A stretch of DNA of 64,000 nt, taken from contig DVOO01000029.1 in NCBI GenBank assembly GCA_018713515.1, forward strand, positions 57,154 through 121,153, read 5' to 3'. The notes under the pieces were generated by a model that was not told the DNA's origin, did no database searches, and saw only the letters and a list, made by a program, of their open reading frames with translations. Made by a program: the position numbers and the translations under genes. This stretch comes from Candidatus Scatomonas pullistercoris (GTDB lineage Bacteria; Bacillota; Clostridia; Lachnospirales; Lachnospiraceae). Shown one piece after another: positions 50,567-59,975 of this stretch; position 1 is the first letter of the stretch, and each line of letters begins with the position of its first letter.

Positions 50567-50778
50567 TATTCCGTAAGGATTTCCTCCTCCGCGATTCCGT
50601 ACTGCTTCCTGAACGCGTCCAGATCCTTCTGCCCCCGTATCAGCATGACCTCGGTAAATCTGCCGGTGCGGATATTTTTAAAACCCGCCACCTTTTCTCC
50701 CGTACAGATGCTGGCGCGTATGACCGGCCGTTCGCTCTCCCGGTCAAAAAAGTCTGTTTTTCTTTTCCGGCGGAACAT
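50563..50778 (-). CDS. Conserved-looking hypothetical protein (71 aa)
   Basis: MFRRKRKTDFFDRESERPVIRASICTGEKVAGFKNIRTGRFTEVMLIRGQKDLDAFRKQYGIAEEEILTEY; compact gene convergent with the LysR remnant. Confidence 0.6.
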   Translation of the reverse strand: MFRRKRKTDFFDRESERPVIRASICTGEKVAGFKNIRTGRFTEVMLIRGQKDLDAFRKQYGIAEEEILTEY

Positions 50779-50799
50779 GGAACCTCTCTCCTTCCGGGT

Positions 50800-52461
50800 T
50801 TACATATTATTGACAGCCGTCAGCAGCGCATCGATGCTGGCCCGGATAATATCGGGATCCACACCGGCTCCCCAGGAAAGCGTTCCGTCCGGCTTCTTCA
50901 GCCCCACATAAGCGATGGCCTTGGAACTGGAGCTCTGGCTCAGGGCGTGCTCCTGATAGGTCATCAGGTCAAACTTCAGATTGTGAGCCTTCTTGATGGC
51001 ATTGCTGACCGCGTTCAGACGGCCGTTTCCTTCTGCGTAAACCTTCCGGAATTCTCCATCTTTATATTTGGTATTAATCTCCGCCTCAATGCGCCCTTCC
51101 TCCAGCTGTCTGAAATGAACGCCGTTTATGGTGTAAGGCTGGTTGATATTCTCAAAGGTCTGTTTGAAGAGACTGTAAATCTCATCGGGATGCAGCTCCT
51201 TATGCAGATGATCGGAAAGATCCTTGGCCGCGTAGCCCATGGCTTCCCGCATCTTGGGAGGAAGATTCAGGCCGAAATTCTTCTCCAGAATATATCCCAC
51301 GCCTCCCTTTCCGGACTGGCTGTTGATCCGGATCACATCCGCGTCATAGTTCCGTCCCACATCCGTGGGATCAATAGGAAGATAGGGAACCGTCCAGTGA
51401 TCCATATCATTTTCCACTCTCCAGTGCATTCCCTTTGCGATCGCGTCCTGATGGGAGCCGGAGAAAGCCGCGAATACCAGAGCTCCGCTGTAGGGGCTTC
51501 GCGCATCGATCTGCATTCCCGTATACTTTTCATACTGCTCGCAGATGTCCGGCATATCCGAGAAATCCAGCCGGGGATCTACGCCCTGGGAATACATGTT
51601 CATGGCCAGCGTCACAATATCTACGTTGCCGGTACGCTCTCCATTTCCAAAAAGCGTGCCCTCGATCCGGTCGGCGCCTGCCAGAAGGCCCAGCTCCGCG
51701 TCGCTCACGCCGCTGCCCCGGTCGTTGTGGGGATGCAGAGAGAGCACAACATTCTCCCGGTATTTCATATTTTTGCTCATATACTCAATCTGGCTGGCAT
51801 ACACGTGGGGCATGGAAAGCTGCACGGTGCTGGGCAGATTGATGATGGCCTTGCGGTCGGCCGTGGGCTGCCATACATCCAGAACCGCGTTGCATACTTC
51901 CAGGGCATACTCCGGCTCCGTGCCGGTAAAGCTCTCCGGGCTGTACTCAAAGCGGTACTTTTCTCCGCACGCGTCCGTAAGCTCCTTCAGAAGTCTGGCT
52001 CCTTCCACGGCTATTTTCAGTATCTCTTTCTTAGATTTGCGGAAAACCTGCTGCCTCTGGGCAAAAGAGGTGGAGTTATACACGTGGACAATGGCGTTTT
52101 TGCAGCCCTCCAGGGCGTCAAAGGTCTTCCGGATAATATGTTCTCTGGCCTGGGTCAGCACCTGAATGGTCACATCCTCCGGAATCAGATCCTGCTCGAT
52201 CAGCGCTCTTAAAAACTCGTATTCCGTCTCGGAAGCAGCCGGAAATCCCACCTCGATTTCCTTAAAGCCGATCTTTACCAGAAGCTTGAAAAAGTCGATT
52301 TTCTGCTCCAGCGACATGGGTATCACCAGCGCCTGATTGCCGTCCCTGAGATCCACGCTGCACCACACCGGCGCCTGATCCACAGAATCCTTTTTCGCCC
52401 AGTCCAGGCATTCCACAGGCGGCATGTAATACTGTTTGTGATACTTTTTAACATTCATCAT
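50800..52461 (-). CDS. leuA: 2-isopropylmalate synthase
   Basis: VDLRDGNQALVIPMSLEQKIDFF, SLHPHNDRGSGVSDAELGLLAGADRIEGTLFGNGERTGNVD. Confidence 0.97.
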   Translation of the reverse strand: MMNVKKYHKQYYMPPVECLDWAKKDSVDQAPVWCSVDLRDGNQALVIPMSLEQKIDFFKLLVKIGFKEIEVGFPAASETEYEFLRALIEQDLIPEDVTIQVLTQAREHIIRKTFDALEGCKNAIVHVYNSTSFAQRQQVFRKSKKEILKIAVEGARLLKELTDACGEKYRFEYSPESFTGTEPEYALEVCNAVLDVWQPTADRKAIINLPSTVQLSMPHVYASQIEYMSKNMKYRENVVLSLHPHNDRGSGVSDAELGLLAGADRIEGTLFGNGERTGNVDIVTLAMNMYSQGVDPRLDFSDMPDICEQYEKYTGMQIDARSPYSGALVFAAFSGSHQDAIAKGMHWRVENDMDHWTVPYLPIDPTDVGRNYDADVIRINSQSGKGGVGYILEKNFGLNLPPKMREAMGYAAKDLSDHLHKELHPDEIYSLFKQTFENINQPYTINGVHFRQLEEGRIEAEINTKYKDGEFRKVYAEGNGRLNAVSNAIKKAHNLKFDLMTYQEHALSQSSSSKAIAYVGLKKPDGTLSWGAGVDPDIIRASIDALLTAVNNM

Positions 52462-52544
52462 AGTCCTGTTTCCTCCTTCAGATTCACATATAAAACAGAG
52501 TTACCGCACTCTCCCGGGTATCGAAAGCTCCGGTTCTGCTTTCC

Positions 52545-52845
52545 GGTAAAACAAAAAACCCTCCGCCCACTGCAACTGCTGCAGGAGACGAAAGGCTGCC
52601 TGTACAAACCTACGCGGTACCACTCCTTTTCACGGCTTGCGCCGCACACTCACCGGATACGGATCCTTCGACCTTATATCCTCTCCCCTGTAACGGTGGG
52701 ATTCCGTCTGCGCCTACTCTCCTTCGATTTCGGGCAGCCGCTCGGAGGGCAGTTCCACCTCTTCCCTCCGCTGCTTCTCACCGGCCAGCAGCTCTCTGAT
52801 GTCAGAAATGAAGTGTACTCTTCCTCGTCAACGCATTTGTGATTT
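52545..52845 (-). ncRNA. T-box leader upstream of leuA, specifier CUG (Leu)
   Basis: Minus strand GGAGTGGTACCGCG T-box; AGTA/GAA specifier-loop pair flanked by CACTTC/GAGGTG and GAGG/CCTC stems with CTG in specifier position (52750-52752); terminator stem then GGGTTTTTTG. Confidence 0.92.
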
Positions 52846-52855
52846 TCTGTATATA

Positions 52856-52885
52856 AAGATAGCATCCGCCAAGGGGGATTGTCAA
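52856..52885 (-). promoter_or_regulatory. Promoter of the leuA T-box transcript
   Basis: Minus strand TTGACA-N18-TATCTT. Confidence 0.7.
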
Positions 52886-52960
52886 CTGTTTTTTAGCCTT
52901 TTCCTCTTTTTCCGTCTGTGCTATAATGGCCGGTGAACGAATGAATTTCGGAGGACACTT

Positions 52961-54706
52961 ATGAAACGACTGCTGCATTATCTGAAAAAGAACCGAAAAG
53001 AAGCCATCCTGGCGCCCCTCTTTAAAATGCTGGAGGCCAGCTTTGAGCTGATCATTCCTCTGGTGGTGGCGCGGATCATCGATGTGGGCATCAACAGCCG
53101 GGACTTCGGCTACATTCTCCGGATGGGCGGCCTGATGATCCTGCTGGGCGTTGTCGGCCTGGCCAGTTCTGTAACCGCCCAGTTTTTCGCGGCCAAGGCC
53201 GCTACCTGCGCCGGAACCGCCATGCGGAACGATCTGTTCGCCCATATCCAGTCTTTCTCCTATCAGGAAATCGACAGGCTTGGCACTTCTACCCTGATCA
53301 CCCGCATGACCAGCGATATCAACCAGGTACAGAACGGGGTGAACATGTTTCTGCGCCTGTTTCTGCGCTCGCCCTTCGTGGTGATCGGCGCCATGATCAT
53401 GGCTTTCGCGGTGGACGCCCATACAGCTTCTGCCTTCGGCGTATCCATTCCGGTGCTCTTCGCCGTCGTCTTCGCAATTCTCCTGGTCAGCATGCCCCTT
53501 TACAGGAAGGTACAGCAGCAGCTGGACCGTCTGCTGCTCTCCACCCGGGAAAATCTTCTGGGCGTCCGGGTGGTCCGCGCCTTCAACCGGCAGAAAAGCG
53601 AGATGCAGCAGTTTGGGGATGACAGCCGGGAGCTGTACCGGCGCCAGATCTATGTAGGAAAAATTTCTGCCCTTCTGAATCCGGTCACCTACGTGATCAT
53701 CAATCTGGGCATCATCGCGATTCTCTGGATCGGAGGAGGCCGGGTAAATATCGGCATGTTATCCCAGGGACAGGTTATCGCGCTGATCAACTATATGTCC
53801 CAGATCCTGGTGGAGCTGATCAAGCTGGCCAACCTGATTATTCTTCTGTCCCGGGCCAGCGCCAGCCTGAACCGGGTCAACAGCATCTTCGACATCCGCT
53901 CCAGCCTGCAGGAGGGGAGCCGGATTCTGAATACCTCTCCCGGAAGCGTCTCCGGGCCCATGGTCGCTTTCCGGAACGTGACCTTCTGCTACGGCGGTTC
54001 CCGGGAGCCTTCCCTTACGGATATTACCTTTGAGGCCGCGGCCGGGGAGACCATCGGCGTCATCGGCGGCACCGGCTCGGGAAAAACGACTCTGGTCAAT
54101 CTGATCCCGCGGTTCTACGATGCGACCTCCGGTTCCGTGGAGATCGCCGGACAGAACGTCCGGGAACTGGATTCCACCAGCCTGCGGGCAGCCATCGGCA
54201 TTGTGCCCCAGCGGGCGGCCCTGTTCCGCGGAACACTTCGGGACAACATGCGCTGGGGAAAAAAAGACGCCTCCGATGAGGAAATCTGGCGGGCGCTGGA
54301 AATCGCCCAGGCCAGAGAATTTGTGGACAGCAGGGAGATGGGGCTTGCTCTTCCCATCGAACAGGGAGGACGCAATCTCTCCGGCGGCCAGAAGCAGAGG
54401 CTTACCATAGCCAGAGCCCTGGTGCGGAATCCCCGGATCCTGATCCTGGATGACAGCGCCTCCGCCCTGGACTTTGCCACAGATGCCCGGCTGCGGAAGG
54501 CCATTCACGAGCACACGGAGGGAACCACCGTATTTCTGGTGTCCCAGCGGGTTGCCACCGTAAAAAACGCAGACCGTATTCTTGTGCTGGATGACGGACA
54601 CCTGGCCGCCTGCGGCACACATACGGAGCTTCTGAAGAGCAGTGAAATATACCGGGAAATCTGCGAGTCCCAGTTGACAAGAGAGGAGATGGAAAAAGAT
54701 GGCTGA
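52961..54706 (+). CDS. ABC exporter half-subunit A
   Basis: TM domain; GGTGSGKTTLVNLIPRFY, LSGGQKQRLTIARALVRNPRILILDDSASALD. Confidence 0.95.
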   Translation: MKRLLHYLKKNRKEAILAPLFKMLEASFELIIPLVVARIIDVGINSRDFGYILRMGGLMILLGVVGLASSVTAQFFAAKAATCAGTAMRNDLFAHIQSFSYQEIDRLGTSTLITRMTSDINQVQNGVNMFLRLFLRSPFVVIGAMIMAFAVDAHTASAFGVSIPVLFAVVFAILLVSMPLYRKVQQQLDRLLLSTRENLLGVRVVRAFNRQKSEMQQFGDDSRELYRRQIYVGKISALLNPVTYVIINLGIIAILWIGGGRVNIGMLSQGQVIALINYMSQILVELIKLANLIILLSRASASLNRVNSIFDIRSSLQEGSRILNTSPGSVSGPMVAFRNVTFCYGGSREPSLTDITFEAAAGETIGVIGGTGSGKTTLVNLIPRFYDATSGSVEIAGQNVRELDSTSLRAAIGIVPQRAALFRGTLRDNMRWGKKDASDEEIWRALEIAQAREFVDSREMGLALPIEQGGRNLSGGQKQRLTIARALVRNPRILILDDSASALDFATDARLRKAIHEHTEGTTVFLVSQRVATVKNADRILVLDDGHLAACGTHTELLKSSEIYREICESQLTREEMEKDG

Positions 54707-56477
54707 AAAATCCAGTTCAAATCAACAGAAGGGTACCGGCCCGGATACCCGCGGCACTCTCAGGAGAATTCTGCAGAGCATACGGCCCTACCGTTTTCTG
54801 GTAGTCCTGTCTCTCCTTCTGTCTGTTGCGTCCGTTCTCCTGACCCTTTACATTCCCATTCTCACCGGGGACGCGGTGGATCTGATCATTGACCGGGGGC
54901 TTGTGGATTTCGCGGGGCTGCTCCGCATTATCCGGAATATTCTGATCTGTATTCTCTTAACCGCTGTTTTCCAGTGGCTGATGAACCATATCAACAACAA
55001 GATTACCTACCACATTGTCCAGGATCTCCGCACCAGAGCCTTCTGTCATCTGCAGAAGCTTCCCCTTTCCTTTATTGATTCGCACCCTTCCGGAGATCTG
55101 ATCAGCCGGGTCATCACGGATATCGAACAGTTTTCCGATGGCCTGCTGATGGGCTTTACCCAGCTTTTTTCAGGTGTCGTAACCATCGTCGGCACGATCC
55201 TGTTCATGCTGTCCATCCATCCCCTGATCACGCTGGTGGTGGTGGTCTTAAGCCCCATGTCCTTCTTTATCGCCGGATTTATCTCCAGGAAGACCTTTCT
55301 CATGTTCCAGAAGCAGTCGGAGACCCGGGGAGATCTCACGGCTCTGACGGATGAAATGCTGGGAAATTTAAAGACGGTCATTGCCTTCGACCACCAGGAG
55401 GAGGCCCAGGAGGAGTTCCGAAAAATCAATGAAGAACTGGCCGGCTACAGCCTGAAGGCCACCTTCTTCTCCTCCCTGACCAATCCGACAACCCGTTTTA
55501 TGTATGCCGCCATCTATGCCGGCGTAACTATTGCGGGCTGCTTTACCGTAATTCACGGAGGACTGTCCGTGGGACAGCTGTCCAGCTTCCTCTCCTATAC
55601 CAATCAGTACACAAAACCCTTCAACGAGATTACCGGGGTCATCACGGAATTCCAGAATTCCCTGGCCTCTGCCGGCCGGGTCTTCACCCTGCTGGATCAG
55701 GAAGCTCTTCCAGACGATGAAACCGGGAACGTTCTGACGAACGTAAAGGGTCAGGTGGACCTGGAACACGTTTTCTTCTCCTATACGCCTGAGAAAAAGC
55801 TGATTGAGGATTTCAGCCTGCAGGTACGGCCGGGCCAGCGGATCGCCATTGTGGGCCCCACCGGCTGCGGCAAAACGACGCTGATCAATCTCCTGATGCG
55901 GTTTTACGATACGGACAGCGGCACCATCCGGGTTGACGGACAGGATATCCGCGGCGTAAGCCGGAGCAGCCTCCGGGCCAATTACGGCATGGTACTCCAG
56001 GAAACCTGGCTGAAGTCCGCCACCATCCGGGAAAATATCACCTACGGCTGTCCGGACGCCACGGAAGAAGAGATGATCCGGGCCGCGAAGGAGGCCCACG
56101 CCCACAGCTTTATCATGCGTATGCCCCAGGGCTATGACACCGTCATCGGCGAGGACGGCGGCAGCCTGTCCCAGGGACAGAAGCAGCTGCTCTGCATCGC
56201 GCGGGTCATGCTGCGTCTTCCGCCCATGCTGATCCTGGACGAGGCGACCTCCTCCATCGATACCATGACGGAAATCCGTATCCAGAAAGCCTTTTCCCGG
56301 ATGATGACCGGCCGCACCAGCTTTATTGTGGCCCACCGGCTCTCCACCATCCGGGAAGCCGACGTAATCCTTGTGATGCGGGACGGACACATTCTGGAGC
56401 AGGGGGATCACGAAACACTGCTGAAAAAAGGCGGATTTTACGCGGAGCTGTACAACAGCCAGTTCGCCCCCGTCTGA
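54699..56477 (+). CDS. ABC exporter half-subunit B
   Basis: TM domain; GPTGCGKTTLINLLMRFYDTDSG, LSQGQKQLLCIARVMLRLPPMLILDEATSSID; start overlaps subunit A stop. Confidence 0.95.
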   Translation: MAEKSSSNQQKGTGPDTRGTLRRILQSIRPYRFLVVLSLLLSVASVLLTLYIPILTGDAVDLIIDRGLVDFAGLLRIIRNILICILLTAVFQWLMNHINNKITYHIVQDLRTRAFCHLQKLPLSFIDSHPSGDLISRVITDIEQFSDGLLMGFTQLFSGVVTIVGTILFMLSIHPLITLVVVVLSPMSFFIAGFISRKTFLMFQKQSETRGDLTALTDEMLGNLKTVIAFDHQEEAQEEFRKINEELAGYSLKATFFSSLTNPTTRFMYAAIYAGVTIAGCFTVIHGGLSVGQLSSFLSYTNQYTKPFNEITGVITEFQNSLASAGRVFTLLDQEALPDDETGNVLTNVKGQVDLEHVFFSYTPEKKLIEDFSLQVRPGQRIAIVGPTGCGKTTLINLLMRFYDTDSGTIRVDGQDIRGVSRSSLRANYGMVLQETWLKSATIRENITYGCPDATEEEMIRAAKEAHAHSFIMRMPQGYDTVIGEDGGSLSQGQKQLLCIARVMLRLPPMLILDEATSSIDTMTEIRIQKAFSRMMTGRTSFIVAHRLSTIREADVILVMRDGHILEQGDHETLLKKGGFYAELYNSQFAPV

Positions 56478-56499
56478 ATTCATCATTCCCCGCAGCGCA

Positions 56500-56554
56500 G
56501 AACAGGAACCGGGAGAAGCAGCTGTACGCCGCGCTTCCCGGTTCCTGTTCTTTT
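56500..56554 (+). terminator. Terminator after the ABC exporter pair
   Basis: GAACAGGAACCGGGA...TCCCGGTTCCTGTTC followed by TTTT. Confidence 0.85.
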
Positions 56555-57169
56555 CTATACGTCCTCAAGATTCACCATTTCCTGTCCCTGTCTGTTCTCT
56601 GGATTCCCGCGGGTTCCCGCGTAGATCCCGATTCCCAGCAGTACCGCCAGAACCAGCAGCGCCGCGCCGGAAATGCATGCTTTCCGGAACTTTCTTCTGG
56701 AGGAACGCTGCTCTCTCTTTCCCAGCCGGTCCAGTCCCTCTTCTACCGCTTCCGAAAGTTCCTCCGGAATGTCAATAGCCGTTACTCGCCTTACCTCTTT
56801 TCCGATCTCCGCCGTATCCTGGCGCATATTTGCCTTTGCCCGGTCCAGATAAGCCTTCACAGAGCCCTCCGGAATATCCATGGCGTAAGCGATCTCCCCA
56901 ATCTCCATCTTCTGCATATGGCGGAGATACAGGGCGGTGAGATATCGGTTGGGCTTCTGATTAATAGTACTCTCCGCCAGCAGGCCTCTGGTAATCTGCA
57001 GCTTAAAGCTCTGCCCGTCATCCAGATCTCTGATTCTCCGAAAGCCTTCACAGGCAGCCGTGCGTACCGCCTCCAGCGCCGGCTGCTTATCCCCCAGATA
57101 GAAGAAAGCAATCCGGTACAGATACTCGCTCTGCTCCCTGAAAAGGTTCGCGTATACTTTTAACTTCAC
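56555..57169 (-). CDS. Sigma-70-family-like protein with C-terminal membrane anchor
   Basis: N-terminal sigma2/sigma4-like region (MEIGEIAYAMDIPEGSVKAYLDRAKANMRQ), then IPEELSEAVEEGLDRL...RRKFRKACISGAALLVLAVLLGIGIYAGTRG single TM. Confidence 0.8.
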   Translation of the reverse strand: MKLKVYANLFREQSEYLYRIAFFYLGDKQPALEAVRTAACEGFRRIRDLDDGQSFKLQITRGLLAESTINQKPNRYLTALYLRHMQKMEIGEIAYAMDIPEGSVKAYLDRAKANMRQDTAEIGKEVRRVTAIDIPEELSEAVEEGLDRLGKREQRSSRRKFRKACISGAALLVLAVLLGIGIYAGTRGNPENRQGQEMVNLEDV

Positions 57170-57337
57170 TTTGCTACCCCTTTACTGACTCCATATAAAA
57201 TTCAGTCCCCTTCATCTGAACTGTCTGCATTTCTGTGCATTATCATACCATATTTTTTTCTATATTTCTTTAACATTTTATGAACTTTGTAAAAAATATG
57301 CAACATTTTCCTCTTTTTTCGACAGGCTCCGGGGCGG

Positions 57338-57697
57338 TCACTTTTTCCGGAAAACCTTCTTTTCAGTGCCGCCGGCGATCCGCGCCAGCCCCCGGTAATG
57401 GCGGCTCAGCATCAGAATGGCCCCGATTCCCGCATACCAGACCGTTATCCGCGGCTCTCCCCCGGAAAGCAGCCAGGCAAGTCCCATGGCCGCGGCTGTT
57501 TTTAGTATATCTCCGGCCAGCACAAAAAAGCCGGCCTTCTTCCCTACATTCGCCATAACATTTGCCATGCCCGGATTGCCCGTCCCGATCTTTCCGATCG
57601 GTTTTTTCGCAAAAACTTTCGCGGCAATTTCCGCTGTCAGAATGCCGCCCAGCAGATATCCCACCGCCAGGCTGCAAAGCCTCACTTTCAGTTCCAT
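57338..57697 (-). CDS. Short PlsY-like (glycerol-3-phosphate acyltransferase family) protein, possibly a remnant
   Basis: GYLLGGILTAEIAAKVFAKKPIGKIGTGNPGMANVMANVGKKAGFFVLAGDILKT resembles PlsY N-half; only 119 aa, C-terminal half absent. Confidence 0.7.
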   Translation of the reverse strand: MELKVRLCSLAVGYLLGGILTAEIAAKVFAKKPIGKIGTGNPGMANVMANVGKKAGFFVLAGDILKTAAAMGLAWLLSGGEPRITVWYAGIGAILMLSRHYRGLARIAGGTEKKVFRKK

Positions 57698-57794
57698 CCT
57701 TACGGCTCCTTAACTAAACATTTTTTTCAAAAAATTTCAAAAAACTCTTTACAATCTCCAGATCCTGTTGTATAATCTTTTTCGTTGAGTGCTT

Positions 57795-57869
57795 CGGGGT
57801 ATGGCTCAGTTTGGCTAGAGCGCACGGCTGGGGGCCGTGAGGTCGCAGGTTCGAATCCTGTTACCCCGA
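57795..57869 (+). tRNA. tRNA-Pro (anticodon GGG)
   Basis: Acceptor CGGGGTA/TACCCCG; anticodon arm CACGG-CTGGGGG-CCGTG; T-arm GCAGGTTCGAATCCTGT; CCA not encoded. Confidence 0.93.
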
Positions 57870-57879
57870 TTTCTGTAGG

Positions 57880-57922
57880 CTTTGCACAGTTTTCAATCAG
57901 GAAATCTGTGCAAAGTTTTTTT
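57880..57922 (+). terminator. Terminator after tRNA-Pro
   Basis: CTTTGCACAG-N16-CTGTGCAAAG-TTTTTTT. Confidence 0.9.
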
Positions 57923-58254
57923 ATTATCTTCCATATCTTTCTGTATCTCAAAAATACCATTCCTGTCATATCTCTTCCTTCGCATCTCCGTACATTTATT
58001 TTCTCTGCCCCATCAGTTTCAGTTTATCACATAATTCCCGATTGTCCATAGCAGCCGGCCCTTGCCGCAGTTAACATACTGCTTACATTTAATTTACATA
58101 TATTTGATTGTGAATTTTCCTGCGGCCTGTTACCATACAATCACTATATTCAAAGGGTATATTCTTGCCTTCTTTTCAGGTCCGCCGCGCCGCGGCCCCG
58201 AAAATTCCCAATTCTTTTCGTACTCTATATAACAGGAGGGGTGGAGCACAGAAG

Positions 58255-58992
58255 ATGGTAAATACAGAACATGAAATTGTGGAAAAAGTTTACGCCGCCA
58301 AAACGGATTCCCGGGCGGCTGATGCGCTGATTCAGCAGTATCTCGGATTCATCCGGAAGGAGGCGGCCCGCACTGTTTACCGGACCGGCAGCAGCCGGGA
58401 GGACGAAGAAAGCATCGCCATGTTTGCCTTTTATGAAGCCATATTAAGCTATGAAAAGGACCGGGGCGCTTTTCTCTCCTACGCCGCAAGGGCGATCCGG
58501 AACCGCCTTATCGACTATTACCGGAAAGAAAAAAGGCACCGGAAAATCATTTCCCTGGATACGCCTTTCCAGGCGGAGGACGAGGGGATCCGTCTGATGG
58601 ATACGCTGGCCGACGATACCGACCACTTTGACGGCTATGCACACCGGGAGGCAAGTCAGCAGGAAATCCGGGAATTTGAAAAAAAGCTGGAGGAATTCGG
58701 AATTTCCTTTTCCGATGTGGCGGACAACTGCCCCCGGCAAAAACGCACTTTTACCGCCTGTATCCGGGCACTGGAATACGCCAGAGAGCATCCGGAGCTC
58801 CTGGAGCAGCTCCTTCGCAGCAGAAAATTACCCGTCAGTGAGCTCTCCGCCGGTTCCGGCACTGACCGGAAGACCATGGAGAGACACCGGAAATATCTCG
58901 TGGCTATCCTGCTGGCATTCACCAACGGCTATGAAATCATCCGGGGACATCTCTGTCAGATCGGAAAAGGAAAGGAGGAAGCTGCCATATGA
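58255..58992 (+). CDS. sigI: RNA polymerase sigma factor SigI
   Basis: QYLGFIRKEAARTV...DEESIAMFAFYEAILSYEKDRGAFLSYAARAIRNRLIDYYRKEKRH; C-terminal SigI-type HTH; followed by rsgI with ATGA overlap. Confidence 0.92.
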   Translation: MVNTEHEIVEKVYAAKTDSRAADALIQQYLGFIRKEAARTVYRTGSSREDEESIAMFAFYEAILSYEKDRGAFLSYAARAIRNRLIDYYRKEKRHRKIISLDTPFQAEDEGIRLMDTLADDTDHFDGYAHREASQQEIREFEKKLEEFGISFSDVADNCPRQKRTFTACIRALEYAREHPELLEQLLRSRKLPVSELSAGSGTDRKTMERHRKYLVAILLAFTNGYEIIRGHLCQIGKGKEEAAI

Positions 58993-59870
58993 AATATCTG
59001 GTTATGGAAACTCATCCGTCCTATGCAGTGCTTCTGGACCAGTCCGGCCGTTTCCTGAAAGCAGCAAATCTGAACTACCATGTGGGCGATACCGTAACGG
59101 ATATTATAGAACTGTCGCCTGTACCAGACACCGGCCAGAAGCAGCTCCGTCTGCTACGCAGAATAACGGGAAGCCTGACGGCCGCCGCAGCCTGCTTCCT
59201 TCTGCTGTTCTTCGGCGTATACCGGCCAAACTTCACGCCATACGGAACCGTACGTCTTCAGATCAATCCCGATATTCAGATGACGTTAAGCAAGACGGAA
59301 CGGGTCCTGGATCTGGACGCGCTGAATCCGGACGGGGAGGCCCTGCTGGAAGGGTACGAGTACCGTGGGAAAGACCGCGAACAGGCTTCCGAAGAACTGG
59401 TCAGCCGCGCTATGGATATGGGATATCTGGGCGAAGGCGGCATTGTCTCTATTACCGTGGAAAGCGATGACAGCAGCTGGCGGCAGGAGGAGGAAGAAAA
59501 GTCCCTGTCCCAGATGCGGGAAAAATACGGCAGAACTATTATCATCCGCACAGGCATTATGGAGGGAGAAACAGAAGAACCTCCGCTGCAGACAGAATCG
59601 GACGTGGAAATTATTATTGATCTGCCCACGCCTACCCCTGCACCCCAGACAGTAACGCCTACACCCGCCCCTGTCATCATACCTTCAGATGACGATGACG
59701 ACGATAATGAGGGTGTCATCCAGCCGGGCGATGACGATGATAATGGCGATGACTGGGAGGAGGTTCCCGGGGATAATAGCGGCAATGTTCCGGATGATGA
59801 CAGCGAGGACGGGGATGACGATGACAGGGATGACGATGATGACGGTGACGGCGATGATGACGATGATTAA
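58989..59870 (+). CDS. rsgI: RsgI-like anti-sigma factor with Asp-rich extracytoplasmic tail
   Basis: Short cytoplasmic RsgI-N-like region, one TM (AAAACFLLLFFGVY), periplasmic module VRLQINPDIQMTLSKTERVLDLDALNPDGEALL, Thr/Pro linker, poly-Asp tail. Confidence 0.88.
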   Translation: MKYLVMETHPSYAVLLDQSGRFLKAANLNYHVGDTVTDIIELSPVPDTGQKQLRLLRRITGSLTAAAACFLLLFFGVYRPNFTPYGTVRLQINPDIQMTLSKTERVLDLDALNPDGEALLEGYEYRGKDREQASEELVSRAMDMGYLGEGGIVSITVESDDSSWRQEEEEKSLSQMREKYGRTIIIRTGIMEGETEEPPLQTESDVEIIIDLPTPTPAPQTVTPTPAPVIIPSDDDDDDNEGVIQPGDDDDNGDDWEEVPGDNSGNVPDDDSEDGDDDDRDDDDDGDGDDDDD

Positions 59871-59975
59871 AATTTTTTCAGTTTTTTTCCTTCCAACCCC
59901 GGTTTTGGGAAAAGGGCCCCGTATTCTTCTGACATAAAAGCAAAAAAATTTTGGAAATGGAAAGGAGATCAAACT

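Noticed and set aside
58060-58250. SigI autoregulatory promoter upstream of sigI
   Set aside because: CCCCGAAAATTCCC...TTTTCGTAC is suggestive but I could not match both elements and spacing confidently.
59685-59972. Minus-strand Ile/Val-rich ORF opposite the Asp tract
   Set aside because: Simply the reverse complement of GAT/GAC repeats; no ribosome-binding site or hydrophobic-protein context.
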